Both the position numbers and the translations under genes were made by a program. Below the pieces are notes generated by a model. That model was not told the origin of the DNA and searched no databases. It saw only the letters and a program-made list of their open reading frames with translations. Shown one piece after another: positions 9,012 through 18,372 of a DNA stretch of 64,000 bases. Positions within the stretch are counted from its first letter, which is position 1. Each line of letters starts with the position of its first letter. Source of the stretch: Treponema sp. UBA4873 (GTDB lineage Bacteria > Spirochaetota > Spirochaetia > Treponematales > Treponemataceae); the NCBI GenBank assembly GCA_002399405.1, contig DHDP01000019.1:124001-188000 (forward strand), given 5' to 3'.

Positions 9012-11447
9012 TTAATCTTTTTCTGCGGAACGGTAATCCCAATTGTGTTTCGGATACCGCCCTTTCATTTCTTTGCAGATTTCAGGCCATGTATTTTTCC
9101 AGAACCCGGCGAGATCGTCGGTAATCTGCAGCGGACGATTCGCCGGAGACAGCAGCTTGAGCAGCACGGGCTCACCCATGACGCGGGGCGTTTCAAGACA
9201 GCCGAATATGCGCTGGATTATTATTTCGAGGACGGGACGCACGCCGTACTGCCGGATACCGTCTTCCGTTTTATGCGTTCCGGCAATCGATTCATACGTA
9301 AGTTTATACGACTTTCCGTTCGGCATCGTAATACGCTGCGGCACGTTTTTATCAACCGTTCCGCCGTCGAGATGCCAGCGCAGCGCTTCGTACACCGCGT
9401 CTTCCGTAACGGTGCTGCCCGTCAGAAAAGGAGGAAGCCATTCCCGGACAGTCCGCTGAAGCGAATCCGCCGAAGAGTCAGCGCTCTCCGCACCGGCGTG
9501 CGCTTCGTAAAACTGCGCCCGTAAAAGGAACTCTTTCGTTTTGTCCGCAAGCGGCAGCCAGCCGATTCCGTTTTTCTCCACCGCACGGCAGACTGCACCG
9601 GCAAAATCGTCAGCGCCTGCATTCACTTTTTTTGCCGCCAGCACGAGCCTGCCGTACCGGCGGTATTCAATTTTCCGCAGCGTATGCGTACCGTCTGCAA
9701 ATTCGGCTTCCGTATTCACGACCGCCCGTTCCGCAAGCCACGCTTCCGCTTCCGCCTGAGGAAGGGCTTCATAGCGGTATATACGCCCTTCCCGTTCGCC
9801 CGCGTCGGCTTCGGGAGCGACGATCCACTCGGGAAAGCCGCTCGAATTCCGGCGCTCGCCTGACGGAAGCGACGCAATGCGTCCCGACGGAAACTGATAC
9901 GTGCCGTCCGCGTTCTGCAGCCGGGCGATACGGTCGGGAAACCCCGCAAGCAGCACCCGTGTTTCCGGGGACAGCCCGGAAAGCGTTCCGCTGTCCGGCC
10001 GTTGGGGAAACAGCACGGCGCATTTTTTCACCCGCTGCTCTACGTCTGCGCAGAATTTCCGCTGCATCGCGGGCGAAGATTCCGCATAGGCGCTGTAACG
10101 GAGCACGCATCTCACCGCGGCGCCGGACGCATCGTTTTTTCCGGCAAGCGCGGCGCACGCCAGACGCGGATGCAGGCCGAGCGTAAGCGCGGCTTTTCCG
10201 AGCGGCGTAATCCGCAGTACGGAACAGTCCGCGTTCTGCGACAGACATCCCAGTTGCAGCAGCAGCGTGCGTGCGCTGTTCCACGACGCGTCGGAAGGCT
10301 TTTCGAGCCACGAAAGTTTTCCCGGATCGTACACGCCCCACTGCGCGCACTCGAGCACGAGCGGCGTTAAATCTGTGCGCAGAATTTCGGGCGGCGTTTT
10401 CGCGGTGCGCGCGTCGTTCTCTTTCCACAGGCACACGCAGCGGCCGGGACGGACGCGGCCGGCGCGTCCCCGGCGCTGCGCTGCGGAAAACGCGCTTTCG
10501 GGTTCCGTCGAAAGCGTTTCCATACCGGCTGCAATGTTCATGCGGTTTACGCGCGAGAGTCCGCTGTCTATGACGACTGTCACGTCGGGCACGGTGAGCG
10601 ACGTCTCCGCAATCGCCGACGAAAGGATAACGCGCCTCGGCCCGCCGGCGGGAGGCGGCGTCAGTATTTTTTTCTGTTCGTCGAAACCTACAGAGCTGTG
10701 AAGTATGCGTACGTCTGCACCGGCGCCGCGGGCGGCAAGCTCCGCCGCTGTCCGCCGGATATCTCCGATTCCGGGCAGAAATACGAGGATGCTGCCGTCG
10801 CCGCCCGTACGCAGCTCGTTCATCACCGCAGCGGACGCGGAAACCGGACCCGCATACTCCACAGTAACCGGGAACTGCCGCCCCGGAACGGCGAATACCG
10901 GTGCGGATTTTCCGCCGGTGCCGAGATACGACGCGAGCTGTTCCGTGTCGATCGTCGCCGACATGACGACGACGAAAAGATCGTCGCGGAGCGCCATGCA
11001 TTCCTTGAGAAACGCAAGCGCGAGGTCCGCGTGTACGGAGCGCTCGTGAAATTCGTCTATGACGACGACGCTGACGCCTGGAAGCGACGGATCGTCCTGC
11101 AGCATCCGCGTAAGAACGGCCTCGGTCATCACGACGAACCGGGTGCCCGCCGTCACGCGCGTCTCCAGGTGCATGATGTATCCGGCCTGTCCGCCGGTGT
11201 CTCCGCCGAGCAGCCCGGACACGCGCGACGCGACGGCGAGCGTTGCAAGGCGGCGCGGTTCCAGCATGAGTATTTTTTTGTCGAAGTGTCTGAGCAGCGC
11301 GAGCGGAACTGCCGTCGATTTACCGGCAGCAGTTTCCGCCGTAAGGACAAGAAAATGCGACGGCGACGATTCGAGCGCCGCGCAGACCGCATCGAGATAC
11401 GGTGTTATCGGAAGCGTCTGAACCGCCTGAGGATACGATTCATTCAT
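9012..11447 (-). CDS. hrpB: ATP-dependent helicase HrpB
   Basis: An 811-residue DEAH-family helicase. Motif I is AAGKST near residue 43, motif II DEFHERS near 131, motif III SATID near 162, and motif VI QRRGRAGRVRPG near 325. The C-terminal third carries the HrpB-type domain rich in Trp/Pro (REWLPPFLTGS, RPVLEIIIQRIFGC). The length is typical for HrpB (about 800-840). The start lies 2 nt after the stop of the Gx transporter gene, so hrpB is the last gene of the trkH-trkA-Gx-hrpB operon. HrpB is an RNA-helicase-like protein of uncertain bacterial role. Confidence 0.93.
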   Translation of the reverse strand: MNESYPQAVQTLPITPYLDAVCAALESSPSHFLVLTAETAAGKSTAVPLALLRHFDKKILMLEPRRLATLAVASRVSGLLGGDTGGQAGYIMHLETRVTAGTRFVVMTEAVLTRMLQDDPSLPGVSVVVIDEFHERSVHADLALAFLKECMALRDDLFVVVMSATIDTEQLASYLGTGGKSAPVFAVPGRQFPVTVEYAGPVSASAAVMNELRTGGDGSILVFLPGIGDIRRTAAELAARGAGADVRILHSSVGFDEQKKILTPPPAGGPRRVILSSAIAETSLTVPDVTVVIDSGLSRVNRMNIAAGMETLSTEPESAFSAAQRRGRAGRVRPGRCVCLWKENDARTAKTPPEILRTDLTPLVLECAQWGVYDPGKLSWLEKPSDASWNSARTLLLQLGCLSQNADCSVLRITPLGKAALTLGLHPRLACAALAGKNDASGAAVRCVLRYSAYAESSPAMQRKFCADVEQRVKKCAVLFPQRPDSGTLSGLSPETRVLLAGFPDRIARLQNADGTYQFPSGRIASLPSGERRNSSGFPEWIVAPEADAGEREGRIYRYEALPQAEAEAWLAERAVVNTEAEFADGTHTLRKIEYRRYGRLVLAAKKVNAGADDFAGAVCRAVEKNGIGWLPLADKTKEFLLRAQFYEAHAGAESADSSADSLQRTVREWLPPFLTGSTVTEDAVYEALRWHLDGGTVDKNVPQRITMPNGKSYKLTYESIAGTHKTEDGIRQYGVRPVLEIIIQRIFGCLETPRVMGEPVLLKLLSPANRPLQITDDLAGFWKNTWPEICKEMKGRYPKHNWDYRSAEKD

Positions 11448-11449
11448 GA

Positions 11450-12556
11450 CTATTTCCAGAGTTCCGCAAGACGCGCGTCGAGCGCTTCAATCACGTGCCC
11501 GCGTTTAAACGAAATACGTTTCGACGTAAGTTCGTCGAATGTCGTAAACATGCTGCCGAGGAACCGGCCCATTCTGCCGGGAAGTTCCAGCCGCGGCGAA
11601 ATCGCAAACTGCGAAAGGAACACCATGCCTGAAAGAATGCCGCTCTTGCGCAGCCCCGTGACAAGCGCGTCCTGTGTTATATGAAACGAACCGAGTGAAA
11701 ACAGCACTTTACCGTAAGGAGACAAAAGCGAAAAAAAAGTAACGCCGAGCGTCATGAACAGCGACGGCAGAAGTCTGACTTTACCGTGTTTTTTAACCGC
11801 CGTCATGATGAAGAAAACTGCGGTACAGCCCCACACGGCGAACACATTCTGCTGCATCAGAAATACGGGAAACAATATCATTGCAATGATGAACTGAATC
11901 CGGGGCGTTACGGGGGATACCCCCGTAGAAGGGGAAGTGGAAAAGACCGGAGCGGAGCGAGGACTTTGGAGCGGGGGGGAGACTTCCCCCTCCGTATTGC
12001 CGACCGTGAGATTCCTGTACCACTCGGATCTCGCGCAGAATACGTCCGCGAACACACCGAGCGCAAGCCCCGTTGCAAGACCTGTCGCAAAAAGAACGGG
12101 CGCAATATATTTTGCGTTCGCGCCGAACACCATGACGCGCGCAACCGCAACCTGCGCGCAGTTGTTCGCAAACGCACCGGCGACGCTCAGACCGGTGTTC
12201 GACACTGCGCCGCTCCTGCGGAACAGCAGATACAGCGCAAGCATCGTAAGCCCCGACGCGACTGAACCTGCCGCAGAAAAAACGAACACGTAGGAAAAGA
12301 GCGTCCCGGAGATAAGCGCCTGACCGAGCACCTTGAACACAATGAGCAGAAGCACGTCGCGTTTCCGCAGTTTGGCAAGAGAAATCAGAATCGGAAGATT
12401 TGCAAGGCCGAGCCGCATGAACGGCAGCGGTTTGGGAACGGCGTATTCGACGGCGGAAAGAAAAAGGCAGAGCGCTGCAAAAAAAGGAACGGAAGCGTTA
12501 GAGGCTGAATTGTCGGATTCACCCGTATGCAAAGTGAAGGAGGTGTCTTCCGTCAT
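11450..12556 (-). CDS. Gx transporter family membrane protein (heptaprenyl diphosphate synthase component I-like), with inserted linker
   Basis: A 368-residue integral membrane protein. Residues 20-185 match the Gx transporter/Hpre_diP_synt_I family (AVPKPLPFMRLGLANLPI, NNCAQV), an ECF S-component-like fold. The second half (about 225-368, YGKVLFSLGSFHITQDAL) resembles an EcfT-like segment, so it may be a natural fusion; that is inference. Between the halves, residues about 190-222 are a Pro/Ser-rich linker encoded by a G+C-rich palindromic element (see the repeat at 11910-11993). The start ATG overlaps the trkA stop (ATGA). The link with K+ uptake genes is positional only. Confidence 0.7.
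   Translation of the reverse strand: MTEDTSFTLHTGESDNSASNASVPFFAALCLFLSAVEYAVPKPLPFMRLGLANLPILISLAKLRKRDVLLLIVFKVLGQALISGTLFSYVFVFSAAGSVASGLTMLALYLLFRRSGAVSNTGLSVAGAFANNCAQVAVARVMVFGANAKYIAPVLFATGLATGLALGVFADVFCARSEWYRNLTVGNTEGEVSPPLQSPRSAPVFSTSPSTGVSPVTPRIQFIIAMILFPVFLMQQNVFAVWGCTAVFFIMTAVKKHGKVRLLPSLFMTLGVTFFSLLSPYGKVLFSLGSFHITQDALVTGLRKSGILSGMVFLSQFAISPRLELPGRMGRFLGSMFTTFDELTSKRISFKRGHVIEALDARLAELWK
11910..11993. repeat. G+C-rich double-palindrome element inserted in frame in the Gx transporter gene
   Basis: Two hairpins bound the element: ACGGGGG-ATA-CCCCCGT (11910-11926) and GGGGGA-GACT-TCCCCC (11975-11990). The middle carries AGCGGAGCGAGG. The 84 nt equal 28 codons and keep the reading frame. 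Composition is unlike the flanking coding sequence. It looks like a palindromic repeat inserted into a gene at a tolerant inter-domain position, comparable in behaviour to Rickettsia palindromic elements. No second copy exists in this window. Confidence 0.55.
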
Positions 12557-13266
12557 CTTTTGAGCAGATGTGCAAAAAACTTCGCGTTTTTCTCTTTCTT
12601 CCCGTCGTCATCGGTACGGGACGCGTATTCACGCAGCGCTTCGTTCGTTCCGGCAACAAGCAGAATCATGGATTGTTCAAGTATCATCGAGGGAGCCCCT
12701 GCAGAGGTAAAGTCATTTTCTGCTGATTTTTTCACGGCGACCAGGTTAAGTCCGTATTTCTGCCGGAGGTTGCTTTCAGCGAGCGTCCGTCCGCAGAGTT
12801 CGTCGCGCACGCCTACCTCCGCAAGTGCGAAATTCCGGGACACCTGCACGTAGTTAAAAAGTGCGGAAGAAAGGAGCATGGGAGCTATGTGGAGCGCCGC
12901 GTCAAGGTCGGGATACACAATATCCGTCGCGCCGATAAGCTTCAGGATTTCTCCGTGTTCGTCCGAGCGAGCCTTTACGACAATATGCTTCACTCCCATT
13001 TTATGAAGATGATTCGTCACCAGAATGGACGTTTCGAGCTGACTGCCTAAATCGACGACGGCCGCGTGAAGATCGTCGGGGAGAATCTTTTTCAGCGACG
13101 CCTCGTTTATCGCGTCCGAAATATACGCGTAATGAATGCTGCTTTTGTATTTTTCAATAATATCGCGGTCCTTGTCGATGATGATGACGTCGGCGTCCGC
13201 CTGTTCAAGTTCTTCAACGACGCGGCACCCGAAGGTACCGAGCCCTATAACTGCAATAGAAACCAT
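12553..13266 (-). CDS. trkA: TrkA/KtrA-type potassium uptake regulator (RCK domains)
   Basis: A 237-residue cytoplasmic protein. The RCK_N domain starts with the Rossmann motif GLGTFGCRVVEEL near residue 7, followed by acidic IIIDKD near residue 30 for the nucleotide ribose. The RCK_C domain occupies about 140-220. It gates the membrane partner encoded just upstream (TrkH, 23-nt gap) in response to nucleotides. A single RCK pair and about 220-240 residues is the Ktr type rather than the double-length enterobacterial TrkA. The stop overlaps the next start (ATGA). Confidence 0.93.
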   Translation of the reverse strand: MVSIAVIGLGTFGCRVVEELEQADADVIIIDKDRDIIEKYKSSIHYAYISDAINEASLKKILPDDLHAAVVDLGSQLETSILVTNHLHKMGVKHIVVKARSDEHGEILKLIGATDIVYPDLDAALHIAPMLLSSALFNYVQVSRNFALAEVGVRDELCGRTLAESNLRQKYGLNLVAVKKSAENDFTSAGAPSMILEQSMILLVAGTNEALREYASRTDDDGKKEKNAKFFAHLLKR

Positions 13267-13289
13267 TGATTTCCTCCTACCGTTCCGCT

Positions 13290-14645
13290 TCAGCCGACGA
13301 TAACCGTACCGTACGGATAATCAGTCAGTTCTTTCTGTACGCGTCCGTGCGCCGCATTCATCGTCATGGCAATAATTCCCGTTCTTCCGGCGAACATCGT
13401 CAGAATAATCACGATTTTTCCGTACGTGGAAAGAAGCGGCGTAACTCCTTTCGACACGCCGACAGTTCCAAACGCGGATACCGATTCGTAGATAAGATCG
13501 CTCAGCGTAAATATCCGGGACTGCAGGGCAGCATGTTCCGAGAACGCAAGCAGCAGCAGCGATACGATAAAAATACAGAATCCTTTCACAAAAACTCCCA
13601 CGGCCTTTTCCAGCACTGCCGTCGGAATATCGCGCCGGAAAACGGACAGATCGCCTTTGTCTTCCTGATCTTTGAATGCATAGCAGCAGACAAGAAAAAC
13701 GGTCGTGGTTTTAAGTCCGCCGGCCATCGAACCGGGAGAACCGCCCGTCATCATGAGCAGCACCGACACGATTGTCGACGGAGCAGAAAACGTGTTCTGC
13801 GCAACAGTATCAAAACCTGCGGTGCGGAGCGTAACCGCCTGAAAAAAGGCGCTGCAGATTTTCTGCGGAATCGTCATATTTTTGAAAGCGTGGGTGTATT
13901 CAGCGGCAAAAAAAAGAAGCGCACCCGACGCAATCAGCAGAGCCGTCATAAACAGAACTATGTGCGTATGAAAACTCAGCATGCACCGTTTTCCGTGGTG
14001 AAGCCGCCGGTACACATATACGGCAATGTCGTTTATAACGGTAAAACCGAGACCACCTGCGATGATAAGCAGACTGACAACGGTACAGATTCCGTAATCC
14101 GCATAGAACCGGTGGAGATTGTCGGAATACGGCGCAAATCCGGCATTGCAGAACGCCGACACGGAAAGGAAAATACCGTAAAAGATGCTGTGCGTTTCGC
14201 CGGCACCGTGAAGCAGAAAAGCCAGCAGCACCGCTCCCGCCGTCTGAATGACGACGGTCGTAAGCAGAATGCGTACGATAATCTGGCGCGGATTGACTTC
14301 GGCGTCTTCGACGAAAAAATCGCGTATGAAATTTCTGTTGACGAGCGAAATCTTTTTGGAAGGAACGGCAAGATATACTGTAAAAAAAGTTACCAGTCCG
14401 AGCCCGCCCGTTTCGATGAAAAACAAAAGCAGAATGAGCCCGGCACCGTTATAGACGCTCATGTCGACAGTCGACAGACCCGTGACGCACAGGGCCGATA
14501 CTGTCGTAAACAGTCCGTCGACGTACGGAACGGGTTTCCCCGACACATACAGCTGCGGAATCTGAAACAAAACCGAGCCGAGCAGCGCAAAAAAAATAAA
14601 ATATGCAAAAAGCTGCGTATTTGCAGTATGAATACGATGTTTCAT
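13290..14645 (-). CDS. TrkH/KtrB-type potassium uptake membrane subunit
   Basis: A 451-residue protein with about ten membrane segments. The four pore-loop filter motifs are recognisable: CVTGLSTVD (about 53), CNAGFA (about 165), LRTAGFDT (about 275) and FGTVGVS (about 393). It forms the K+ (Na+-coupled) channel subunit paired with TrkA downstream. The ATG at 14645 has no Shine-Dalgarno sequence, but a good promoter ends 7 nt upstream, so the mRNA may be leaderless. A 517-codon open frame on the opposite strand is a shadow of this gene. Confidence 0.93.
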   Translation of the reverse strand: MKHRIHTANTQLFAYFIFFALLGSVLFQIPQLYVSGKPVPYVDGLFTTVSALCVTGLSTVDMSVYNGAGLILLLFFIETGGLGLVTFFTVYLAVPSKKISLVNRNFIRDFFVEDAEVNPRQIIVRILLTTVVIQTAGAVLLAFLLHGAGETHSIFYGIFLSVSAFCNAGFAPYSDNLHRFYADYGICTVVSLLIIAGGLGFTVINDIAVYVYRRLHHGKRCMLSFHTHIVLFMTALLIASGALLFFAAEYTHAFKNMTIPQKICSAFFQAVTLRTAGFDTVAQNTFSAPSTIVSVLLMMTGGSPGSMAGGLKTTTVFLVCCYAFKDQEDKGDLSVFRRDIPTAVLEKAVGVFVKGFCIFIVSLLLLAFSEHAALQSRIFTLSDLIYESVSAFGTVGVSKGVTPLLSTYGKIVIILTMFAGRTGIIAMTMNAAHGRVQKELTDYPYGTVIVG

Positions 14646-14652
14646 TCAGAAA

Positions 14653-14681
14653 AGTATATAAAGATTCGCCGCATGTATCAA
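14653..14681 (-). promoter_or_regulatory. Promoter of the trkH-trkA-Gx-hrpB operon, probably leaderless
   Basis: Minus strand TTGATA (14676-14681), 17-nt spacer, TATACT (14653-14658). The ATG starts 7 nt after the -10 box, so the first base of the transcript would be at or next to the A of ATG. Confidence 0.55.
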
Positions 14682-14689
14682 CCGGCGGA

Positions 14690-16426
14690 TTACATCAGCT
14701 CCTCCAAGTCTATTTCACCGGCAGCGCACGGCACCGTGACCGCCCAGTTCGTGAGTACCTGCGGAGCAACTTCTCCGAACACGCCCACCTGTCTGCTGTT
14801 TACCATGACGGCCGCCTGACGTCCCGGAATAAAACGCGGATCGCTGCTTTCCCGCACCTCGTACGTATGGTCGAGAAAGTACAGCAGCGCGGAAACTTCG
14901 GCTGCTGCGTCGTTGAAGTTCACACCCGACGCCGCGGTAAGGAAACCCAGATGCTGGCGCGTGCGTGTTCCGGTGTTTTCTTCGTCGCAGAGGTACGCGA
15001 CCTTTCCGATTTCAAAAATTTTGTGGGGGAACTGCGCGTTTGCGGAACCGCTTTCGGCGCGGAGCAGCGACGAGATGATTTCCGGCCTGATGAACTGATA
15101 GTTCTCGCTCATCGGATTCGCGATTTCGATCACTTTTGCCGCGTTGATTCCCATGTTGTCGATGTAATCGTGCCTGCTGCCGACGTAGTTGAAAATCATT
15201 TCCTGATAGCCGAGGCCGACCATAAGCGTTTTTGCCTTGCGGCTGAACTGCGTAAGCGGGAGAAGACGGCCGATTGTGAAATCGTTCGGTTTTTCCGGCT
15301 CGAACGTCTCGACGTTGCGGCCGATCATGACGTCCTCTATAACGTCTACTTCGTGCAGGAAATCGTTGCGGTACGGCGGCGGATTCAGCGTAAACTCAAC
15401 GTCTTCGACGCCGTCCTTCGTTACTTTTGCAGCCGTAACCGTGTCGCCCATAGAGTAAAGAGACGCAAGCACCTCGTCCGCAGTAAACGAAGAGCCGAGC
15501 AGCCTGTCGATATGGCTCAAATATGCTTTCGTCGCCGGCTGGAAATAGAACGGCGCCGTGACCGATTTACCGAGTCCCGTTTCATACGAATGGTCGACGC
15601 GGACGGGAAGAATCTCGTATCCGCAGTCGGCAAAATCGCATGCGACTATGTTCGCCGAAAGCATAAGACTTTCCATGTCTGAACCGGTAAGCTCGACCAT
15701 AAGGTCCCTGTCGCCGACCTGTACGGCGCCGAGCGTCGCACTGTTGATAATCGGAGCCATGGACATGACTTCACCCTTGTCGTCGAAGAGCAGCGGGAAC
15801 TTTTCCATGTCTTTGAGAATCCAGCCGTAATCTTTTCCTTTCGGATGATCGGTGAGAATCTGACGGCACGTCATGGGTGCGTCGCAGCCGAGCGGAACAA
15901 AACTTGTTTTGTCGGGATCGACAGCTTTATAATGCACGGGAAATTTTATATCGGCGACGCGGTAAATACCCATGGAGATTGTTTTCCGCTTCCGTCCGAA
16001 GTTCCACGCGAGTTTTTCCTGCGTCTGGATAATATCCTTGAGCATCGGATCGTCGATTGCCTTGCCGGAAATAACGAACGACACCATGTACGGACGGATG
16101 CTGCGGAGCTCCGGGTCTACCGTTACAATACGGCTGCCGCAGTCCTTCACCGCGCCCGGTTTCGACATGAATCTGCCGTAATCAGCTTGTTTTGCGCCCT
16201 CGTGCACACGAAGCTGGCGCGCAACGCCGTTCGTAGACCAGAGGTCGGGACGGTTCGTGTCGTTAAGTTCGATTTTTATAACGCGCCCGCCGGCAGGTTT
16301 CGACGTGTCGGGCTTCTCATCGAGCTCGGCTTTAGCGCAGGTAAGCTTTTTTTCAAGCGTGTCATAGTCGTATTTTTCCCCAAGCAAATTAAAAAACAGA
16401 TTCTCGTTAACTTCAATCTTCGGCAT
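14690..16426 (-). CDS. pheT: Phenylalanine-tRNA ligase beta subunit, archaeal/spirochaete type
   Basis: 578 residues, starting MPKIEVNENLFFNLLG. It lacks the N-terminal tRNA-binding (EMAP-like) and C-terminal anticodon-binding parts of the 800-residue bacterial form and matches the short archaeal/eukaryotic type that spirochaetes use. The B3/4 editing domain lies at about 90-270, B5 at about 290-365 (PPYRNDFLHEVDVIEDVMIG) and the catalytic-like core after 370. It works as an alpha2-beta2 enzyme with PheS, which is not in this window. ATG 16426 is preceded by AGGACAGT, a fair ribosome binding site. Confidence 0.95.
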   Translation of the reverse strand: MPKIEVNENLFFNLLGEKYDYDTLEKKLTCAKAELDEKPDTSKPAGGRVIKIELNDTNRPDLWSTNGVARQLRVHEGAKQADYGRFMSKPGAVKDCGSRIVTVDPELRSIRPYMVSFVISGKAIDDPMLKDIIQTQEKLAWNFGRKRKTISMGIYRVADIKFPVHYKAVDPDKTSFVPLGCDAPMTCRQILTDHPKGKDYGWILKDMEKFPLLFDDKGEVMSMAPIINSATLGAVQVGDRDLMVELTGSDMESLMLSANIVACDFADCGYEILPVRVDHSYETGLGKSVTAPFYFQPATKAYLSHIDRLLGSSFTADEVLASLYSMGDTVTAAKVTKDGVEDVEFTLNPPPYRNDFLHEVDVIEDVMIGRNVETFEPEKPNDFTIGRLLPLTQFSRKAKTLMVGLGYQEMIFNYVGSRHDYIDNMGINAAKVIEIANPMSENYQFIRPEIISSLLRAESGSANAQFPHKIFEIGKVAYLCDEENTGTRTRQHLGFLTAASGVNFNDAAAEVSALLYFLDHTYEVRESSDPRFIPGRQAAVMVNSRQVGVFGEVAPQVLTNWAVTVPCAAGEIDLEELM

Positions 16427-16453
16427 ACTGTCCTCATAAAAAATATGTCTATT

Positions 16454-16482
16454 ATTATAGGAAATAAGCGCGATTTATTCAA
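16454..16482 (-). promoter_or_regulatory. Promoter of pheT
   Basis: Minus strand TTGAAT (16477-16482), 17-nt spacer, TATAAT (16454-16459). It gives a short leader of about 20 nt carrying the ribosome binding site. It is back to back with the argC promoter. Confidence 0.55.
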
Positions 16483-16503
16483 TCGACGTGTTGTGCGGAT
16501 ACG

Positions 16504-16533
16504 TTGCAAACACTGCTGTTTCTGCGATATAGT
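16504..16533 (+). promoter_or_regulatory. Promoter of argC, probably leaderless
   Basis: TTGCAA (16504-16509), 18-nt spacer, TATAGT (16528-16533). The ATG at 16540 begins 7 nt after the -10 box and has no ribosome binding site. Confidence 0.5.
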
Positions 16534-16539
16534 ACATTC

Positions 16540-17487
16540 ATGGCGTATAAAATATTTATTGACGGAAAAGACGGCACAACAGGTCTCAAAATATATGAAC
16601 GGTTCGCACGGCGCGGCGATATTGAACTCATGCAGATTCAGGAGGACAAACGGAAAGATCCTGCCGAACGGCAGAAGTTTATCAACGAATCCGATTTTAC
16701 GTTCCTGTGTCTGCCCGACGAAGCTGCAGTCGAATCGGCGGGACTCTGCACGAATCCGCACACGCGCATACTCGACGCCTCGACCGCACACCGCACTGCA
16801 GACGGCTGGGATTACGGTTTCCCCGAGCTCTCGGCGGCATACAGGCGCAGCATAGAGAAGTCGCACCGCGTCGCGATCCCCGGCTGCTACGCAAGCGGAT
16901 TCAATTCAATCTGCTACCCGCTCGTTTCTTCCGGCATCATGGGGCGCGACTATCCGGTCGTGTGCCATGCGGTCTCCGGTTACAGCGGCGCAGGCAAAAA
17001 AGCAATCACACAGTACGAGGACGCAAACCGGAACAGCGAGCTCGATTCGCCGCGGCTCTACGCGCTCACGCAGCAGCACAAACATCTGCCGGAGATGCAG
17101 AAAATCAGCGGGCTTGATTACCTTCCCGTATTCGATCCGTACGTCTGCGATTATTTTTCCGGCATGACGGTCACCGTCCCGCTTTACGCCCGGCTGCTTG
17201 CAAAAAAAGTCACCGCACACGATATATGGGATATGTTCCGCGCCCACTACGACGGCTGCCGTTTTGTTAAAGTTGCAGGCTTTATGGGCGAAGGAACACT
17301 TACGGATCAGCTGATTGCCGCAAACACGCTGTCGGGGACGAACAACATGCAGATTTTTGTGTGCGGCAACGACGACCGCATCGTGATTACTTCCCGCCTC
17401 GACAATCTGGGCAAAGGCGCGTCGGGCGCGGCCGTACAATGCATGAATATAATGATGGGACTTGACGAGGGAACAGGGCTTGAATAA
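16540..17487 (+). CDS. argC: N-acetyl-gamma-glutamyl-phosphate reductase, type 2
   Basis: 315 residues, the short type-2 AGPR. It reduces N-acetylglutamyl phosphate to the semialdehyde in arginine synthesis. The N-terminal Rossmann fold has IDGKDGTTGLKIYERF, and the catalytic cysteine lies in GCYASGF near residue 115. An open frame continues 12 codons upstream to 16504, but that ATG lies on the promoter; MAYKIFIDG is the family N-terminus. No other arginine gene is nearby. The stop overlaps the next ATG by one base (TAATG), so it is coupled to the aminoacyl transferase gene. Confidence 0.92.
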   Translation: MAYKIFIDGKDGTTGLKIYERFARRGDIELMQIQEDKRKDPAERQKFINESDFTFLCLPDEAAVESAGLCTNPHTRILDASTAHRTADGWDYGFPELSAAYRRSIEKSHRVAIPGCYASGFNSICYPLVSSGIMGRDYPVVCHAVSGYSGAGKKAITQYEDANRNSELDSPRLYALTQQHKHLPEMQKISGLDYLPVFDPYVCDYFSGMTVTVPLYARLLAKKVTAHDIWDMFRAHYDGCRFVKVAGFMGEGTLTDQLIAANTLSGTNNMQIFVCGNDDRIVITSRLDNLGKGASGAAVQCMNIMMGLDEGTGLE

Positions 17488-18350
17488 TGGGAACGACTGC
17501 AAAGCCCGGTGAAAATTCCGATCCGTTTCCGAATCTGTTCGCATCTCCCTGCGGATATTTCGACGGGCGTATGTCCCATTACGCCGTATTCCGGCTGCCG
17601 TCTCCTGAAGACGCATACGATATGGCGGCTCAGAAAAATCAGGAAAGCATACGCCTTCCCGACGCAGAAACATGTCAGCAGATAGTATTCGACAGCGTGC
17701 TTGCCGACGGATTCCGCCGCGCGGACGATTTCGTATACAGGGCGGACTGTCCCGACTGTAAAAAATGCATTCCTATCCGTATTGCAGCCGCAGATTTTAA
17801 ACCGTCGAAAAGCCAGCGCCGCGTGCTCGGACGCAACGGCGATGTTACGCTTCGTATTGCGCAGAACCCGGCGGATTTCGTTACAGAGGAAAAGACCGTG
17901 CTTTACGGCGGATACGACAAACGCCACAATCCCGGCGCGGTAAAATCGCCGGACGAATACAGGGCGGAACTTATGCAGATGAACGGCGTTCACGAGGCCG
18001 CGCCCGGCGGAGAAGCTGTCTGCGCATCCTACTCAGGCACGTTCAACATGGAGTACCGGCTTACGGCAGACGGTGATACGCCCGGTAAGCTTATCGGAGT
18101 CGGAATCATCGATGCGGGAGCAGATTCGCTTTCCTCAAACTATTTTTATTACGATATTTCACCGGAGACCATGAAACGGAGCATCGGCACGTACAGCGTT
18201 CTGCGCGAGATTGAATTGTGCAGACGGCTTAAGTTCAGCTGGTATTATTTAGGATACTGGATTGCCGACTGTAAAAAGATGGTATACAAATCAGCCTACG
18301 AACCCCACCAGCTGCTGCTGGACGGCGGATGGCAGATTGTGAATAATTAA
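17487..18350 (+). CDS. bpt: Aspartate/glutamate leucyl- or arginyl-tRNA-protein transferase
   Basis: 287 residues of the ATE/Bpt family. The N-terminal domain has the cysteine cluster CPDCKKC (about 90-96) followed by PIRI and SQRR; the C-terminal acyltransferase domain has SGTFNMEYR, YYDI and YYLGYWIADCKKMVYK. The enzyme adds Leu (or Arg) from tRNA to proteins with acidic N-termini, marking them for ClpS/ClpAP-type degradation. Which amino acid is used cannot be told from sequence alone. It starts one base inside the argC stop. Confidence 0.88.
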   Translation: MGTTAKPGENSDPFPNLFASPCGYFDGRMSHYAVFRLPSPEDAYDMAAQKNQESIRLPDAETCQQIVFDSVLADGFRRADDFVYRADCPDCKKCIPIRIAAADFKPSKSQRRVLGRNGDVTLRIAQNPADFVTEEKTVLYGGYDKRHNPGAVKSPDEYRAELMQMNGVHEAAPGGEAVCASYSGTFNMEYRLTADGDTPGKLIGVGIIDAGADSLSSNYFYYDISPETMKRSIGTYSVLREIELCRRLKFSWYYLGYWIADCKKMVYKSAYEPHQLLLDGGWQIVNN

Positions 18351-18372
18351 TAATCGGTACTAAGGTGATGAA

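Noticed and set aside
9769..11001. A 410-codon minus-strand frame inside hrpB
   Set aside because: Arg-rich out-of-frame reading of hrpB, a G+C-rich gene.
13266..14819. A 517-codon open frame on the plus strand
   Set aside because: It is fully antisense to trkH, which has all four K+ filter motifs; the frame has a low-complexity Arg/Asn/Lys-rich product typical of a shadow.
15845..16855. A 336-codon plus-strand frame across the pheT-argC region
   Set aside because: Antisense to pheT and through both promoters; no family features.
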